Numbered from the stretch's first letter, positions 16,801 to 26,970 are shown. The stretch is 29,625 bases of DNA from JAPLVS01 sp043809265 (GCA_043809265.1 JAZDDY010000009.1:1-29625); one strand, 5' to 3'. Numbers and translations: made by a program. Notes: a model not told the origin generated them from the sequence alone.

Positions 16801-18531
16801 AAAATCTTCGCCGAACGCAAGCCCTTTCACCTGATAATAATCAGGGCCGATTTCATTGCCTTTTGTTCCGAAAGGCTCAAGCATTGCAACAGGCGGCCTG
16901 TTTTCAAGCGAAAGCGCGCGTTCCGCATTCACCAACCCGAAGCCCTGGCCTGCAATTGGCAATTGCACGTCCTTTGCGGAATCCCTTATCGCCATTTTTA
17001 TTTCGAGGGGCGACCAATCTGGATGCTTTTCCTTGAGCAGAGCGGCAAGCCCTGAAACATATGCGGCCGCAACAGAAGTTCCGCTTATCGAGCCATAGCC
17101 CTCAACAGGGCAGCCTCCATCCGGGAAAGCGATGCCGCTTGCCTGCCCGCAGAGCGCCGAATTCACCAGGCCTGATTTTGCAGCGCACTCCGCGGAACCA
17201 GGCGCAATGACATCCGGTTTCATCAGCGCGCCCTTGTCCCACAAGGTAATGCCGATGCCTGAGCCAGGCATCAAAAACCAGTGGCCTGCCCCTGAAAGAT
17301 TCGATGAAAGCTTTGCAAAGTCATAGTAGCCGTAAGCCCCGACTGTTATGGCTTTCCTTGCAGTGCCAGGCGAACTGATGGAATTCGGAGTTCCGTCAGC
17401 CTGCCCTGCAGGAATGTTTCCTGCGGAAACCACGACAACAGAGCCTGCATCCACAGCGTTGTCCACAGCTTTTGCCAGCGGGCCGTCCGCGCTTGAGCTT
17501 TCGGCATTGTTCATGCTTATGTTTATCACGTCGGCGCCGCCTGAAAGTACGCATTCGCTGCCATCGCCAAGGCACCAGCCGTAAAGGTCGACTGCTTTCC
17601 TGAGCGCATCAATGGCATCGCTTTCAAATGCTGCGCCAGAATAAGGCAAATCTCCCCCGCACCGCCCGATGCTTATCGGGATTATTTCAGCGCCAGGCGC
17701 GACACTCCAGACTTCGTTTTCCTGCTGCACGCCGTCTCCGTTAGGGTCGTCTTTTCCTGCGGCAATGCTTGCAATCGCTGTGCCGTGCCCTGTGCTGTCC
17801 GAGGCTGCATTCTCCGAAGACAGGAATCCGCCTGCCCCCGAAGCAATCCTGCACCCGCTTTTTTCAATTCCATCGCCTGCGCAGTTCCCGAAAGCAGGAT
17901 GCGAAAAATCAATCCCTGTGTCAATGAAAGCGATTTTCACGCCTTTCCCTGTGGCGCCGAGGTCGAGCCTTTGGGACAGCTCATTGCAGATGTCGCTGCC
18001 GCACCCCAAAATCTTGTAAAGGCCGATGTCCTGAAGCGCCTGCCTGTTCGGGTAACCGCCGGCAGCACTCGCAGTGACCTCGGAGTTCGGCGTGACAGAA
18101 ACCACGCCAGGCATTTTTGCAACGCGCGCGGCCTGCTCTTCGGAAATGTCTATTGCCGCACCGTTGAACAAAAGCGAGAATTCGGACAGCACTGCGGTCC
18201 TGCACCCGGCATCATCCAGGCCAAGCCCTGAGCAGACCATTGCAATGCCTTCCTCTCTTTTGATTCCTTCAATCCCGTTCTGCGCTGCAAGGCTGAATCC
18301 TGCCGATTCAATTGCGGTATCTGCAAGCGAATCCGAAAGCGAACCGAAAACCGATTCGCCGCCGAAAGAAATGCCCTGGCTTTCAAACCAGGAAACCGAA
18401 CTCTCAATCTCAATATTCAATTCAGGGGTGCTCCCGCTTTCCTCAAACTCTATAATCCAGCCCTTTTGCGCCGCAAAAGCAGATGAAAAAAGAAGAGCGC
18501 AGAGCAGTGCTGTGAAAACCAGCCTCTTCAT
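13831..18531 (-). CDS. Giant secreted subtilisin-like serine protease (S8 family)
   Basis: 1566 residues from ATG 18531. A signal peptide (MKRLVFTALLCALLFSSAFA) is followed by a propeptide-like region ending AKMPGVVSVTPNSEV. The catalytic triad is complete: Asp204 (FIDTG), His249 (STGHGT) and Ser486 (SGTS), with oxyanion Asn372 (VSAGN). After the domain comes LAFGEDFEKYTVEIG, a module seen after some subtilase domains. About 900 unassigned residues follow, including an unexpected hydrophobic stretch (SSVVAGAISGFMTVLF, about residues 680-700). The C-terminus has no anchor, so secretion or cell-wall association is likely. An ATG at 18540 is also in frame; 18531 is preferred because it overlaps the upstream stop as ATGA, a translational-coupling arrangement. 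Substrate unknown. Confidence 0.9.
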   Translation of the reverse strand: MKRLVFTALLCALLFSSAFAAQKGWIIEFEESGSTPELNIEIESSVSWFESQGISFGGESVFGSLSDSLADTAIESAGFSLAAQNGIEGIKREEGIAMVCSGLGLDDAGCRTAVLSEFSLLFNGAAIDISEEQAARVAKMPGVVSVTPNSEVTASAAGGYPNRQALQDIGLYKILGCGSDICNELSQRLDLGATGKGVKIAFIDTGIDFSHPAFGNCAGDGIEKSGCRIASGAGGFLSSENAASDSTGHGTAIASIAAGKDDPNGDGVQQENEVWSVAPGAEIIPISIGRCGGDLPYSGAAFESDAIDALRKAVDLYGWCLGDGSECVLSGGADVINISMNNAESSSADGPLAKAVDNAVDAGSVVVVSAGNIPAGQADGTPNSISSPGTARKAITVGAYGYYDFAKLSSNLSGAGHWFLMPGSGIGITLWDKGALMKPDVIAPGSAECAAKSGLVNSALCGQASGIAFPDGGCPVEGYGSISGTSVAAAYVSGLAALLKEKHPDWSPLEIKMAIRDSAKDVQLPIAGQGFGLVNAERALSLENRPPVAMLEPFGTKGNEIGPDYYQVKGLAFGEDFEKYTVEIGQTRVFGSTSKSAPWYSITPGRAKTAGYLLMDVLVGTLGETIIVGGHNIPLAQVFGMVKTGVNSAQNPVKELLSQIVKKLGITSSVVAGAISGFMTVLFTSQVVDASQDYHFPAQEFLLSNDRQLPWVQLKESYEPSTGVLLEDFNPYQWLGGNEGTQMLKLTVYGRHGQKSVDYLPFDYRLPDFEGSGLGFKCEKTGEAAPEFLEKRNWLWAMNLKERDGSERTVDCTGKYCDAAQLFIFFAETQSLAGRTLKEMDLSEKQFFLENISSGGKSKEQVLLDLSRKGFLVLPAGIENEAQVFYATEKAGWMDWRKAQYYPLDEYGEPVFEEAQAKAAGDWQNCLEFSGGKPLRNHPAFGNPDCTLDSDWAEFLGKAKAKALAGEPIGELSNIGASPELSALESAAGKCFGWEYGLENIYIDYSVPCDTKSARFEEWKNGNGDLAERLYSLNASLAMPQTFYLEKRDPLLPYNEGAKFVSLPLFLEQQRQIAAQVKRECDSAAGLCYLEIAGASPVEFSESEIPGFFDFFERHSFLQFGFSPFKKLGPEEIVFVEKNSMYKRGWHWAETAIQGTEIKMVSDSFSEDFKKDFKEFFSSQLEEAGINPDAWAVSVQNAGNPFPTGRYVLNSDFTFDSGNADSIKISRASHSIELMEALSGRSNPFLFIPFDGEIGLVNGRQGYGAEIEVIDYPRARLYFTDEIPEINSDTPFGAYSQEKNRIIPSLGKNSGNIAKAKFDYSDAIDDVREGSAMAVSEKQGEFEITVKHSIPVRIRLFAMPSADPENIAFEGNAKIYYGLAKTQSDGLFPLEGYGAKKSIFTFVDFEGDIAEDKVAEKLPDCGNMAGTYDKITIAELEIPYYKILEFAAVSPYMLPSGDNITVPLAATVAFLPPNTKLVLHCITSDIGELEVLADYPSSTPGGQNTGSMRTGQGDEFVVNELLPEQIGPLSVREIADGVSSEKICANTAENGTDFAWNPVKAFSRYR

Positions 18532-19202
18532 TTCCCGCATTCCCCTTTGAAGTATTCGACTGCGCTTTCAAGCCCTGCAACCTGCGCTTCGGCCGCATTC
18601 CAATCAAATGTTTCCGCCTTGAGCGAAAGCGATTCCGCTTCCGCCGGGAATTTTTCAGCAAACAGTTTTATTTTTTCAGAGTAATCCTTTGCAAGCAAAA
18701 CCATTTTTTTAGAGGAATCGTTCAGCCTTCCGTAATCGCCGTATGTTTCACAGGTCGGTTCGCCGTGCAGTTTTTTCACTTTTGCAAGCGCCGCTTCGTG
18801 TTCTTTTTTTGCGAGCGCGAATTTAGCCATGTCGATATAGGCATCGGAGAGGAGCGCAATGCTTTCATCGCCGCCTGATTTCGCCTGTTCAAGCGCGGCA
18901 ATGGTTTTTCCGATGCCGGCGCTTCCAATCCCTGCAAGTTCTGGGAGCGCCTCATTGAATTTTTCGGCTTTAACCCCGTTTTCCTTCCATGCGCCTGAAA
19001 AATCGGAATATTTTTCCATGAAAGTCTTTTCCGCGGGCGGCAGCTGCTCTACAGGCTTTTCCCGGAGCATCACAAACAGGAGTGCAAAAAACAGGAAAAC
19101 GCACGCAATCGCGACAGCAATCCCGAATCGGCTTATTTCCATTTTTTTCAGGCCCTTGGCCGGCTTTAACACTGGCTGCTGCCTGGCAGGGGATGCCTTC
19201 AT
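18528..19202 (-). CDS. Membrane-anchored helical protein coupled to the subtilase gene
   Basis: 224 residues. A short basic N-terminus, one transmembrane helix (about 26-46, FGIAVAIACVFLFFALLFVML) and an outside domain of helices resembling TPR-like hairpins (IALLSDAYIDMAKFALAKKE). No family is recognised. The stop overlaps the subtilase start (ATGA) and there is no promoter between them, so both are read from the TATA box at 19224-19233. The protein may be a membrane partner, chaperone or inhibitor of the protease; that is inference from coupling alone. ATG 19202 is 26-27 nt from that TATA box. Confidence 0.75.
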   Translation of the reverse strand: MKASPARQQPVLKPAKGLKKMEISRFGIAVAIACVFLFFALLFVMLREKPVEQLPPAEKTFMEKYSDFSGAWKENGVKAEKFNEALPELAGIGSAGIGKTIAALEQAKSGGDESIALLSDAYIDMAKFALAKKEHEAALAKVKKLHGEPTCETYGDYGRLNDSSKKMVLLAKDYSEKIKLFAEKFPAEAESLSLKAETFDWNAAEAQVAGLESAVEYFKGECGK

Positions 19203-19223
19203 GTTATTGCTAGATGCGAAAAG

Positions 19224-19233
19224 AAATATTTAT
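19224..19233 (-). promoter_or_regulatory. TATA box of the two-gene protease operon
   Basis: ATAAATATTT on the minus strand, centred 26-27 nt upstream of ATG 19202. It is the only promoter seen for both the anchored protein and the subtilase. Confidence 0.55.
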
Positions 19234-19285
19234 GCCTATCGTTGGGCTTGCTTCCGCTGAAGCTGTGGAAGCCGGATGGATTTTT

Positions 19286-21631
19286 TTATCCCGAATAGAA
19301 ACTTTCAATCCATTTGGGCTTTTCGGGTTCCTGGCCGTTTGCAAGCATTTCCTTCCATTTTTCGTCCGTAAGCCTGCCGTCCTTCATGGGCTGCTTGAAT
19401 TCGTGGTATGAAAACACCGGCCCTGCGCCAAGGAGAATGCGGCCGTCAGGCACCTTGTATGCAACAACCATTGTCCTGAGATAGCCTGTGCCTTCCTCGA
19501 GGACCTTTCCCTCGGGAGTGCAGGTATGGACATCTGCGATGATTGTTGTTTCCTTGCCTTTTTCCAGCTCTTCATCGTAATCCAATCCTGCGACAGCCCA
19601 TTCGAGATTTGCGCCGAAAGATTTTATGAACGCATAGTCTTCCTTGCTTAATTCCTTGTTTTCGAGTTCCTGCTTTGAGAGGTCGAGCACTCTTTTGAGG
19701 ATTTCGCTGAGGCTTTCAATCCTTTCCTGCGCTTTTTCGCTCAAAACACCCCTTTCCTTCAATCCTTTCAGTGTCATTTCGTTCAATGCAAGCAGGCGCG
19801 CATAGAATTCCGGCACAGGCTCGACATAGCCCACAGCCTCCTTTTCAACCGGCATTGCGGTTTCAACCATTGTATAGCTTTGCTTTGCGTAAAGGATTGT
19901 GTCGTGCCTTAACTGCGCCCAAGAGCCCAGCGCTGCATTCAATTGCTTGTCCTTCCATGCACTTCCCTGCATAAATGTCGGGTATCCTTCATCGTAATCC
20001 ACTAAAAGCCCTTTCAGGGAATACAGCCAGCTCCAGTAAAGGTTCTGGTTCCAGCCGCCTTCATCTATCGCGTTGAATTCCGCCCTAAGCGTGTTTACCC
20101 TGTCTTTATAGGTTTCATCCTCTTCCTTGTAGTCTGCATCGCCTTCAGCTTCAATTATTTCAAGCGCCCTGTCAGAGCCGAAAACCGCCATAACGTCGAG
20201 CCCGCGCGGATAGCCGCGGATATATCTTATTCCGGAAAAGGCTTTTGTGAACGGGTTTCCCTGCCCTGTGTAGCCCATGTTCACAAGCCTTTGGAACATG
20301 TAAGAATCCGGGATGAACCGTTGGCCCATCAAGCGCATGCCCTTTGTGTCTTCAAGCACTTCGTTGAGCTTTTCATCGGTCAAAGGCGGGATAACCGCTA
20401 CATTGCCTGTTCCGCCGTAAATGAGGGGCGAGCGCATCTTTGCAAGCTCTGCCTTCACTTCCAAAAGCTTTGCCTCGTCCGCGAGCTCTGCGGCTCCGGC
20501 CTCTCCGCCGAACACTTTCACTATCGCATCCATGTATTCGTACGGAGTCAAATCGTCAGCAAGGCCGACATAGAAGGCCGTAACATCATACATCCTGTTC
20601 CAGATATCGCCGGCTTTCCTGCCTTCAACCGAAACGCCTTGCAGCGAGCCCGCTATAAGCAGCGCTTCCAAGGTCTGTATTTTTGCATCATATTCTGAAA
20701 CAATGCACTCGCCATCGCAGCCTTTCAAAAGGAAGCTCATCCTTCCATACCACATTAACGCCTTGAAGTATTTTTTCAGGTTCTCTGACCTGGTGTAATG
20801 GCCTCTCGGCACATACTGGGAGTAATCTTCCTGGTAAACGAAAACCTGGCTTTTCGCAAAGCCCTCGTGCTTTTCAATGAGCGCGATTTCTGTGTCCGCA
20901 TCCGCCTGCACATATAAAGGGATTTCTGCGGCTGGGTCCAGCAGCTTCAGGCCGACCGAAAAGAATGCTGCATTCCTTTTGGCTGCCTCCTTAAGGCCCC
21001 CTTCCATTGAATCGTATTTTTTCATCGAGTCGGCAAGCATCGCCCTGCTCAGCAGGGTAATGTCGTTGAAGAATTCTTTTTCCTCTATTTCCTTCAGGGT
21101 TTCGTCGAATTGTATGTGGTACAGGTGCAGGAGCGAATCCGAGGTAACGAATATCGGCACCTCCTTGTTCTCCATTCCCTTGTAAAAAGCGACAACATCT
21201 TCTTGGCGTGCTCCGCTGTCAAAAACCATGAAACCGTTTTTTTCCAAAAGGCTTGAATCCTCAAAAGCGAGCTTTTCCTTTACTGCCGAATAATTCGCTA
21301 TTCCGCCGGTGTCAAGCGGAAGCTCATACTGCCCTGCCTGCGGCTCAACCGAAGAATCCTCTTTCAGGTATTGTGCCGAAAAAAACGCTTTTTTTTCCTC
21401 GGCATCGGCCATTGTGGCCGAAATACTGTCCGCAGGCGCGGTCTGGATTCCCAATGCAGGGGTGGCGCTTGGCGCCGGGGTCGCGGTCGGCTGCGGCGTA
21501 GGCTGCACCGGGGTGACAGTGGGATTAGGGTCCGGCGTGGGCTGCGGCCCAGGCCCTGGCTGCGTGCAGCCTGCAAGCAAAATCCCAAAAACAACCAATG
21601 AAAAGAGTATTCCGAAAACAGCCTTCTTCAA
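19286..21631 (-). CDS. DUF3160-family lipoprotein
   Basis: 781 residues. A lipoprotein signal peptide ends in the lipobox LLAGC (Cys22), followed by a Pro/Thr linker (about 25-60). The body matches the DUF3160 pattern: KNGFMVFDSG, then PIFVTSDSLLHLYHIQFDETL, with GSWAQLRHDTILYAKQSY towards the end, where a C-terminal FSYHEFKQP also fits. DUF3160 proteins are exported and of unknown biochemical role. The start is TTG 21631: no ATG is available before the signal peptide, and GGTGAT stands 5 nt ahead. A TATA box at 21663-21671 gives a leader of about 10 nt. The family assignment is from pattern memory, not a search. Confidence 0.8.
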   Translation of the reverse strand: MKKAVFGILFSLVVFGILLAGCTQPGPGPQPTPDPNPTVTPVQPTPQPTATPAPSATPALGIQTAPADSISATMADAEEKKAFFSAQYLKEDSSVEPQAGQYELPLDTGGIANYSAVKEKLAFEDSSLLEKNGFMVFDSGARQEDVVAFYKGMENKEVPIFVTSDSLLHLYHIQFDETLKEIEEKEFFNDITLLSRAMLADSMKKYDSMEGGLKEAAKRNAAFFSVGLKLLDPAAEIPLYVQADADTEIALIEKHEGFAKSQVFVYQEDYSQYVPRGHYTRSENLKKYFKALMWYGRMSFLLKGCDGECIVSEYDAKIQTLEALLIAGSLQGVSVEGRKAGDIWNRMYDVTAFYVGLADDLTPYEYMDAIVKVFGGEAGAAELADEAKLLEVKAELAKMRSPLIYGGTGNVAVIPPLTDEKLNEVLEDTKGMRLMGQRFIPDSYMFQRLVNMGYTGQGNPFTKAFSGIRYIRGYPRGLDVMAVFGSDRALEIIEAEGDADYKEEDETYKDRVNTLRAEFNAIDEGGWNQNLYWSWLYSLKGLLVDYDEGYPTFMQGSAWKDKQLNAALGSWAQLRHDTILYAKQSYTMVETAMPVEKEAVGYVEPVPEFYARLLALNEMTLKGLKERGVLSEKAQERIESLSEILKRVLDLSKQELENKELSKEDYAFIKSFGANLEWAVAGLDYDEELEKGKETTIIADVHTCTPEGKVLEEGTGYLRTMVVAYKVPDGRILLGAGPVFSYHEFKQPMKDGRLTDEKWKEMLANGQEPEKPKWIESFYSG

Positions 21632-21662
21632 GAAACATCACCGTATCTAATTGGCTTTCAAC

Positions 21663-21671
21663 TATTTAAAT
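21663..21671 (-). promoter_or_regulatory. TATA box of the DUF3160 lipoprotein gene
   Basis: ATTTAAATA on the minus strand, 36 nt from TTG 21631. The short leader carries the Shine-Dalgarno sequence GGTGAT. Confidence 0.55.
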
Positions 21672-21704
21672 CTGTTCCCAAACCGTTCGGCTAAGCAATG
21701 CGCT

Positions 21705-21845
21705 TCATTTTCCTTCGAACAGTCCCCTTAATTCCTTCAGGCTCATGTGCCGGTGACCGTATTTCTTGAAGTGCTCTTTCTCGATTTTCAGCATCTTTTT
21801 GATATAACTTTCCTTTAATTCTGGTTCTTTCCTTTTCTTGCCCAT
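21705..21845 (-). CDS. Small Lys-rich protein, 46 aa, divergent from the Fic gene
   Basis: ATG 21845 to TGA 21705. The protein begins MGKKRKEPELKESYIKKMLK and continues with a His/Lys-rich middle and a C-terminal SLKELRGLFEGK, likely one or two helices. It is supported by a TTTAAAA box at 21882-21888 (predicted start about 14 nt before the ATG) and by GTGAT 4-5 nt upstream, complementary to the 16S 3' end. No homologue is recognised. Placement next to a Fic gene whose promoter faces away makes an antitoxin or regulator possible but unproven. The first direct-repeat copy covers its promoter. Confidence 0.65.
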   Translation of the reverse strand: MGKKRKEPELKESYIKKMLKIEKEHFKKYGHRHMSLKELRGLFEGK

Positions 21846-21878
21846 GTTACATCACGCCCTTTGCCTATTGCAACAAGG

Positions 21879-21917
21879 CGCTTTTAAACCGCTTCAGGGC
21901 GGGATTCCGCTGAACCT
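21879..21917. repeat. 39-bp direct repeat, copy 1
   Basis: Matches 23066-23104 at 36 of 39 positions; the first 23 bases (CGCTTTTAAACCGCTTCAGG then GCG) are identical. This copy contains the TTTAAA box of the 46-aa gene and an imperfect hairpin (TTCAG ... CTGAA). Confidence 0.8.
21882..21888 (-). promoter_or_regulatory. TATA box of the 46-aa protein gene
   Basis: TTTAAAA on the minus strand inside direct-repeat copy 1, with a predicted start near 21859. Confidence 0.45.
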
Positions 21918-21931
21918 CTGCATTTTCCAAG

Positions 21932-21977
21932 CGGTTATCACTGAAGCCAGAGTGCTGTTTTGAGCCGGTGATAACCG
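21932..21977. repeat. 10-bp perfect inverted repeat between the 46-aa gene and the Fic gene
   Basis: CGGTTATCAC (21932-21941) and GTGATAACCG (21968-21977), 26 bp apart. It is upstream of both divergent promoters; it could be an operator, but no protein is known for it. Confidence 0.6.
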
Positions 21978-22021
21978 GAACCAAAAGGCGGGAAAAAAAC
22001 AGTGCGCATTGCCGTGTTCTT

Positions 22022-22062
22022 TTCCCCCACAAAAAACATATGTTTAAATATTTGTGGGGGAA
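22022..22062. promoter_or_regulatory. Inverted repeat enclosing the Fic gene TATA box (candidate operator)
   Basis: TTCCCCCACAAA (22022-22033) and its exact complement TTTGTGGGGGAA (22051-22062) face each other across 17 bp that hold the palindrome AAACATATGTTT (22034-22045) and the TTTAAATA box. The right arm ends 11 nt before the start codon. A repressor bound here would block TBP and polymerase. Confidence 0.7.
22043..22050 (+). promoter_or_regulatory. TATA box of the Fic gene
   Basis: TTTAAATA centred 26-27 nt upstream of ATG 22074, predicting a leaderless message. Confidence 0.6.
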
Positions 22063-22073
22063 CTATTCTTTGT

Positions 22074-23021
22074 ATGGTTTACGTTAGGGAAAAGGAGGTA
22101 AACGGCAAAAAATACCGTTATCTGACCAAGTCAATCCGCCTGCCTGACGGCACAGTGAAAAAAATCCAGAAGAGGGTTGCAGGCAAGGGCAAGCCCAAAG
22201 GCGGCTTTTCCGAATGGTTCGGCGAGCAGGAGAAAAAGGCCTTTGGCGATTGGGCGGCTGCAAACTACCGGGGGGGCAGTGTTTTCTCAGAAGAACAGGT
22301 AAGGAAAGCTGAGGAAGCCAGGGTTGACTATAAGAAGATTCTCCGAAAGCTTTCCAAGCCGCAGTTGAATGACTTGTTCGACCGCTTTACGGTTAATTTC
22401 ACTTATGAATCGAACGCAATTGAGGGCAATTCCCTGACACTCAAGGATGTTGTGATAGTCCTTTTTGAGAAAACCGCGATTAAGGGAAAAGAATTAAGGG
22501 AAATTTATGAGACAAGGAATTCGAGGGATGTTGTCGACCTGATTTTGAGGAAAAAATTCAAAGTCTGCGAAAAAGACATTATTAAAATGCATAAACTCCT
22601 GGTAAGGGACATGAGAATCGCGGCAGGCTATAAAACCGTTCCGAACTTCGTTTTGGGAAGAACTGTCCGGACAACCCAGCCTGAAAAAGTGGGGGTAGAG
22701 ATGCAAAAATTGCTTGCATTCTACAATGAAAATTGCGGCAAACTCCACCCCCTGGAACTTGCAGCCAAATTTCACGGGGAATTTGAAAGAATCCACCCCT
22801 TTGAGGACGGCAATGGCCGGGTCGGAAGGTTTTTGATAAACGTCATTCTTGTAAACAACGGTTATCCTCCGCTGATAATCAGGAAAACCCAGAGACTTGC
22901 CTATTTCAAGTGCCTTACTGATTTCGACAACGGCTATAAGGAAAACCTTGAAAGGTTCCTGCTTGAAAAATTCAAAAAAACGTATTCGAACTTCTTCGAA
23001 ATCTATGTGAAATACCTATAA
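22074..23021 (+). CDS. Fic-domain protein (AMPylase-type), class II with N-terminal inhibitory motif
   Basis: 315 residues. The active-site loop HPFEDGNGR (about 241-249) is complete, with the catalytic His and the anion-binding GNGR. The inhibitory motif SNAIEG (113-118; [S/T]xxxE[G/N]) precedes it, so Glu117 should hold the enzyme in check, as in class II Fic proteins. Fic enzymes usually transfer AMP to a hydroxyl of a target protein. The N-terminus (EVNGKKYRYLTKSIRLPDG) is a small beta module found in other archaeal Fic proteins. The frame opens at 22002, but ATG 22074 is chosen because the TATA box lies 26-27 nt before it and the 24 extra residues would overlap the promoter. It is alone on its strand; targets unknown. 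Confidence 0.92.
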   Translation: MVYVREKEVNGKKYRYLTKSIRLPDGTVKKIQKRVAGKGKPKGGFSEWFGEQEKKAFGDWAAANYRGGSVFSEEQVRKAEEARVDYKKILRKLSKPQLNDLFDRFTVNFTYESNAIEGNSLTLKDVVIVLFEKTAIKGKELREIYETRNSRDVVDLILRKKFKVCEKDIIKMHKLLVRDMRIAAGYKTVPNFVLGRTVRTTQPEKVGVEMQKLLAFYNENCGKLHPLELAAKFHGEFERIHPFEDGNGRVGRFLINVILVNNGYPPLIIRKTQRLAYFKCLTDFDNGYKENLERFLLEKFKKTYSNFFEIYVKYL

Positions 23022-23065
23022 CGCCCTGCTTCAAGCCTGCCTTTTTCTTTCTTGCTCCCGGGAAC

Positions 23066-23104
23066 CGCTTTTAAACCGCTTCAGGGCGCGCTTCCGGTGA
23101 ACCT
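23066..23104. repeat. 39-bp direct repeat, copy 2
   Basis: Second copy of the repeat at 21879-21917, 45 nt after the Fic stop and in the same orientation. It keeps the TTTAAA core but no ATG frame follows it on the minus strand. Confidence 0.8.
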
Positions 23105-23151
23105 GAAAAGAAGTTCAACTGGCTTCATTGTTTGAATTGGTTGCTGATATA

Positions 23152-23877
23152 TTAAAGGCAGGGGTTTATGTAGTAGACGTAGCCGTTTGTGTCAACGTAT
23201 ATTTCTCTTGGGTAGTTGTACCACTCGTTACTGTCTGGTCTCAAGAACTTGCATCTGGCACTGATTTGGTAAAGAGGCTTAATGTCCCGCGAGTATGTAT
23301 CAATCTTTTCGATTTTTTCGAACCAGCAGTCTTGTTTCACTTTTGAACTCAAATACCTGTTCACATCGGCTTCAAGGCCGGTTTTTTTCTCTGGGTTGAT
23401 TCCTGAAGGTTTGCCCTGTTCCTTTTTACATCCGCAGCCTCTCTCCTTTCCTTTGATCAAAATGCAATCCCGGTAAAAAAAGAAAGCATTATAATCTACA
23501 TTCAATTTATCGGCTGTTTCGAAAAGCAGGTTAACTTGTTGGCAGAACAGTTGTGCATCGCTGTGGTCTCCGGACCTCCACAGGCTCAGGCTATGGCTGA
23601 TTGTGCTGTGAGACTCTTCCAAGTATTCTCTGCATTTTTCAAGCTCGCCGTAATAATACAAAAATATTTGATCGTTCTCTGGAAACGAAGGCTTTTTGCA
23701 CCAAGCCCTGGTTTTATCGCATTCCTTCGGGCCGGCCTTGCCCTCCGGCGCAGGCGTTGGGCTCGCGGAAATGTTTTTGTCAGGGGCATTCTGCGGTTGG
23801 CTGTTTTCTGTGCAGCCAAGCAGAAGCGCGAAAGAAACGAAAAGAAGCAGCAATGCTAAAGCAAATGCTTTCTTCAT
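23152..23877 (-). CDS. Small Cys-rich lipoprotein
   Basis: 241 residues. The signal peptide ends in a lipobox-like LLLGC (Cys22), then a short Pro-rich linker (SASPTPAPEG), so it should be tethered outside the membrane. The mature part has about 10 cysteines (CDKTRAWC, CGCKK, CKFL and the terminal NPCL among them) and Trp/Tyr clusters at the end (WYNYPREIYVDTNGYVYYI), suggesting a disulfide-stabilised fold. No family is recognised. ATG 23877 lies 26 nt from a TTAAATATAA box, so the message would be leaderless. It is the last protein gene before the 23S rRNA 3' end and converges with the Fic gene. Confidence 0.8.
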   Translation of the reverse strand: MKKAFALALLLLFVSFALLLGCTENSQPQNAPDKNISASPTPAPEGKAGPKECDKTRAWCKKPSFPENDQIFLYYYGELEKCREYLEESHSTISHSLSLWRSGDHSDAQLFCQQVNLLFETADKLNVDYNAFFFYRDCILIKGKERGCGCKKEQGKPSGINPEKKTGLEADVNRYLSSKVKQDCWFEKIEKIDTYSRDIKPLYQISARCKFLRPDSNEWYNYPREIYVDTNGYVYYINPCL

Positions 23878-23897
23878 GCGATTAATTAGTGCGATGC

Positions 23898-23907
23898 TTA
23901 TATTTAA
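23898..23907 (-). promoter_or_regulatory. TATA box of the Cys-rich lipoprotein gene
   Basis: TTAAATATAA on the minus strand, centred about 26 nt from ATG 23877 and inside the region after the 23S rRNA. Confidence 0.55.
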
Positions 23908-23952
23908 TTCTTTTTATAAAATCCAAAAAAAGCAGGGAATAATGAAGAGATA

Positions 23953-23967
23953 ATCCTGCATAGGCAC
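23953..23967 (-). other. Pre-23S rRNA processing stem, 3' arm
   Basis: Complementary over 15 bp without mismatch to 27017-27031. The arms enclose the 23S rRNA and continue imperfectly on both sides, with a one-base bulge at 27016 and mismatches beyond. This is the layout of archaeal pre-rRNA bulge-helix-bulge stems cut by the splicing endonuclease. Confidence 0.7.
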
Positions 23968-23991
23968 ATGGCTTTGGTTTCATTGCGAAAA

Positions 23992-26970
<2,979 letters not shown>

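Noticed and set aside
23025..23066. Possible remnant of the 46-aa gene beside direct-repeat copy 2
   Set aside because: The minus strand after copy 2 has a purine-rich stretch vaguely like the start of the 46-aa gene, but no ATG or frame; similarity could be compositional.
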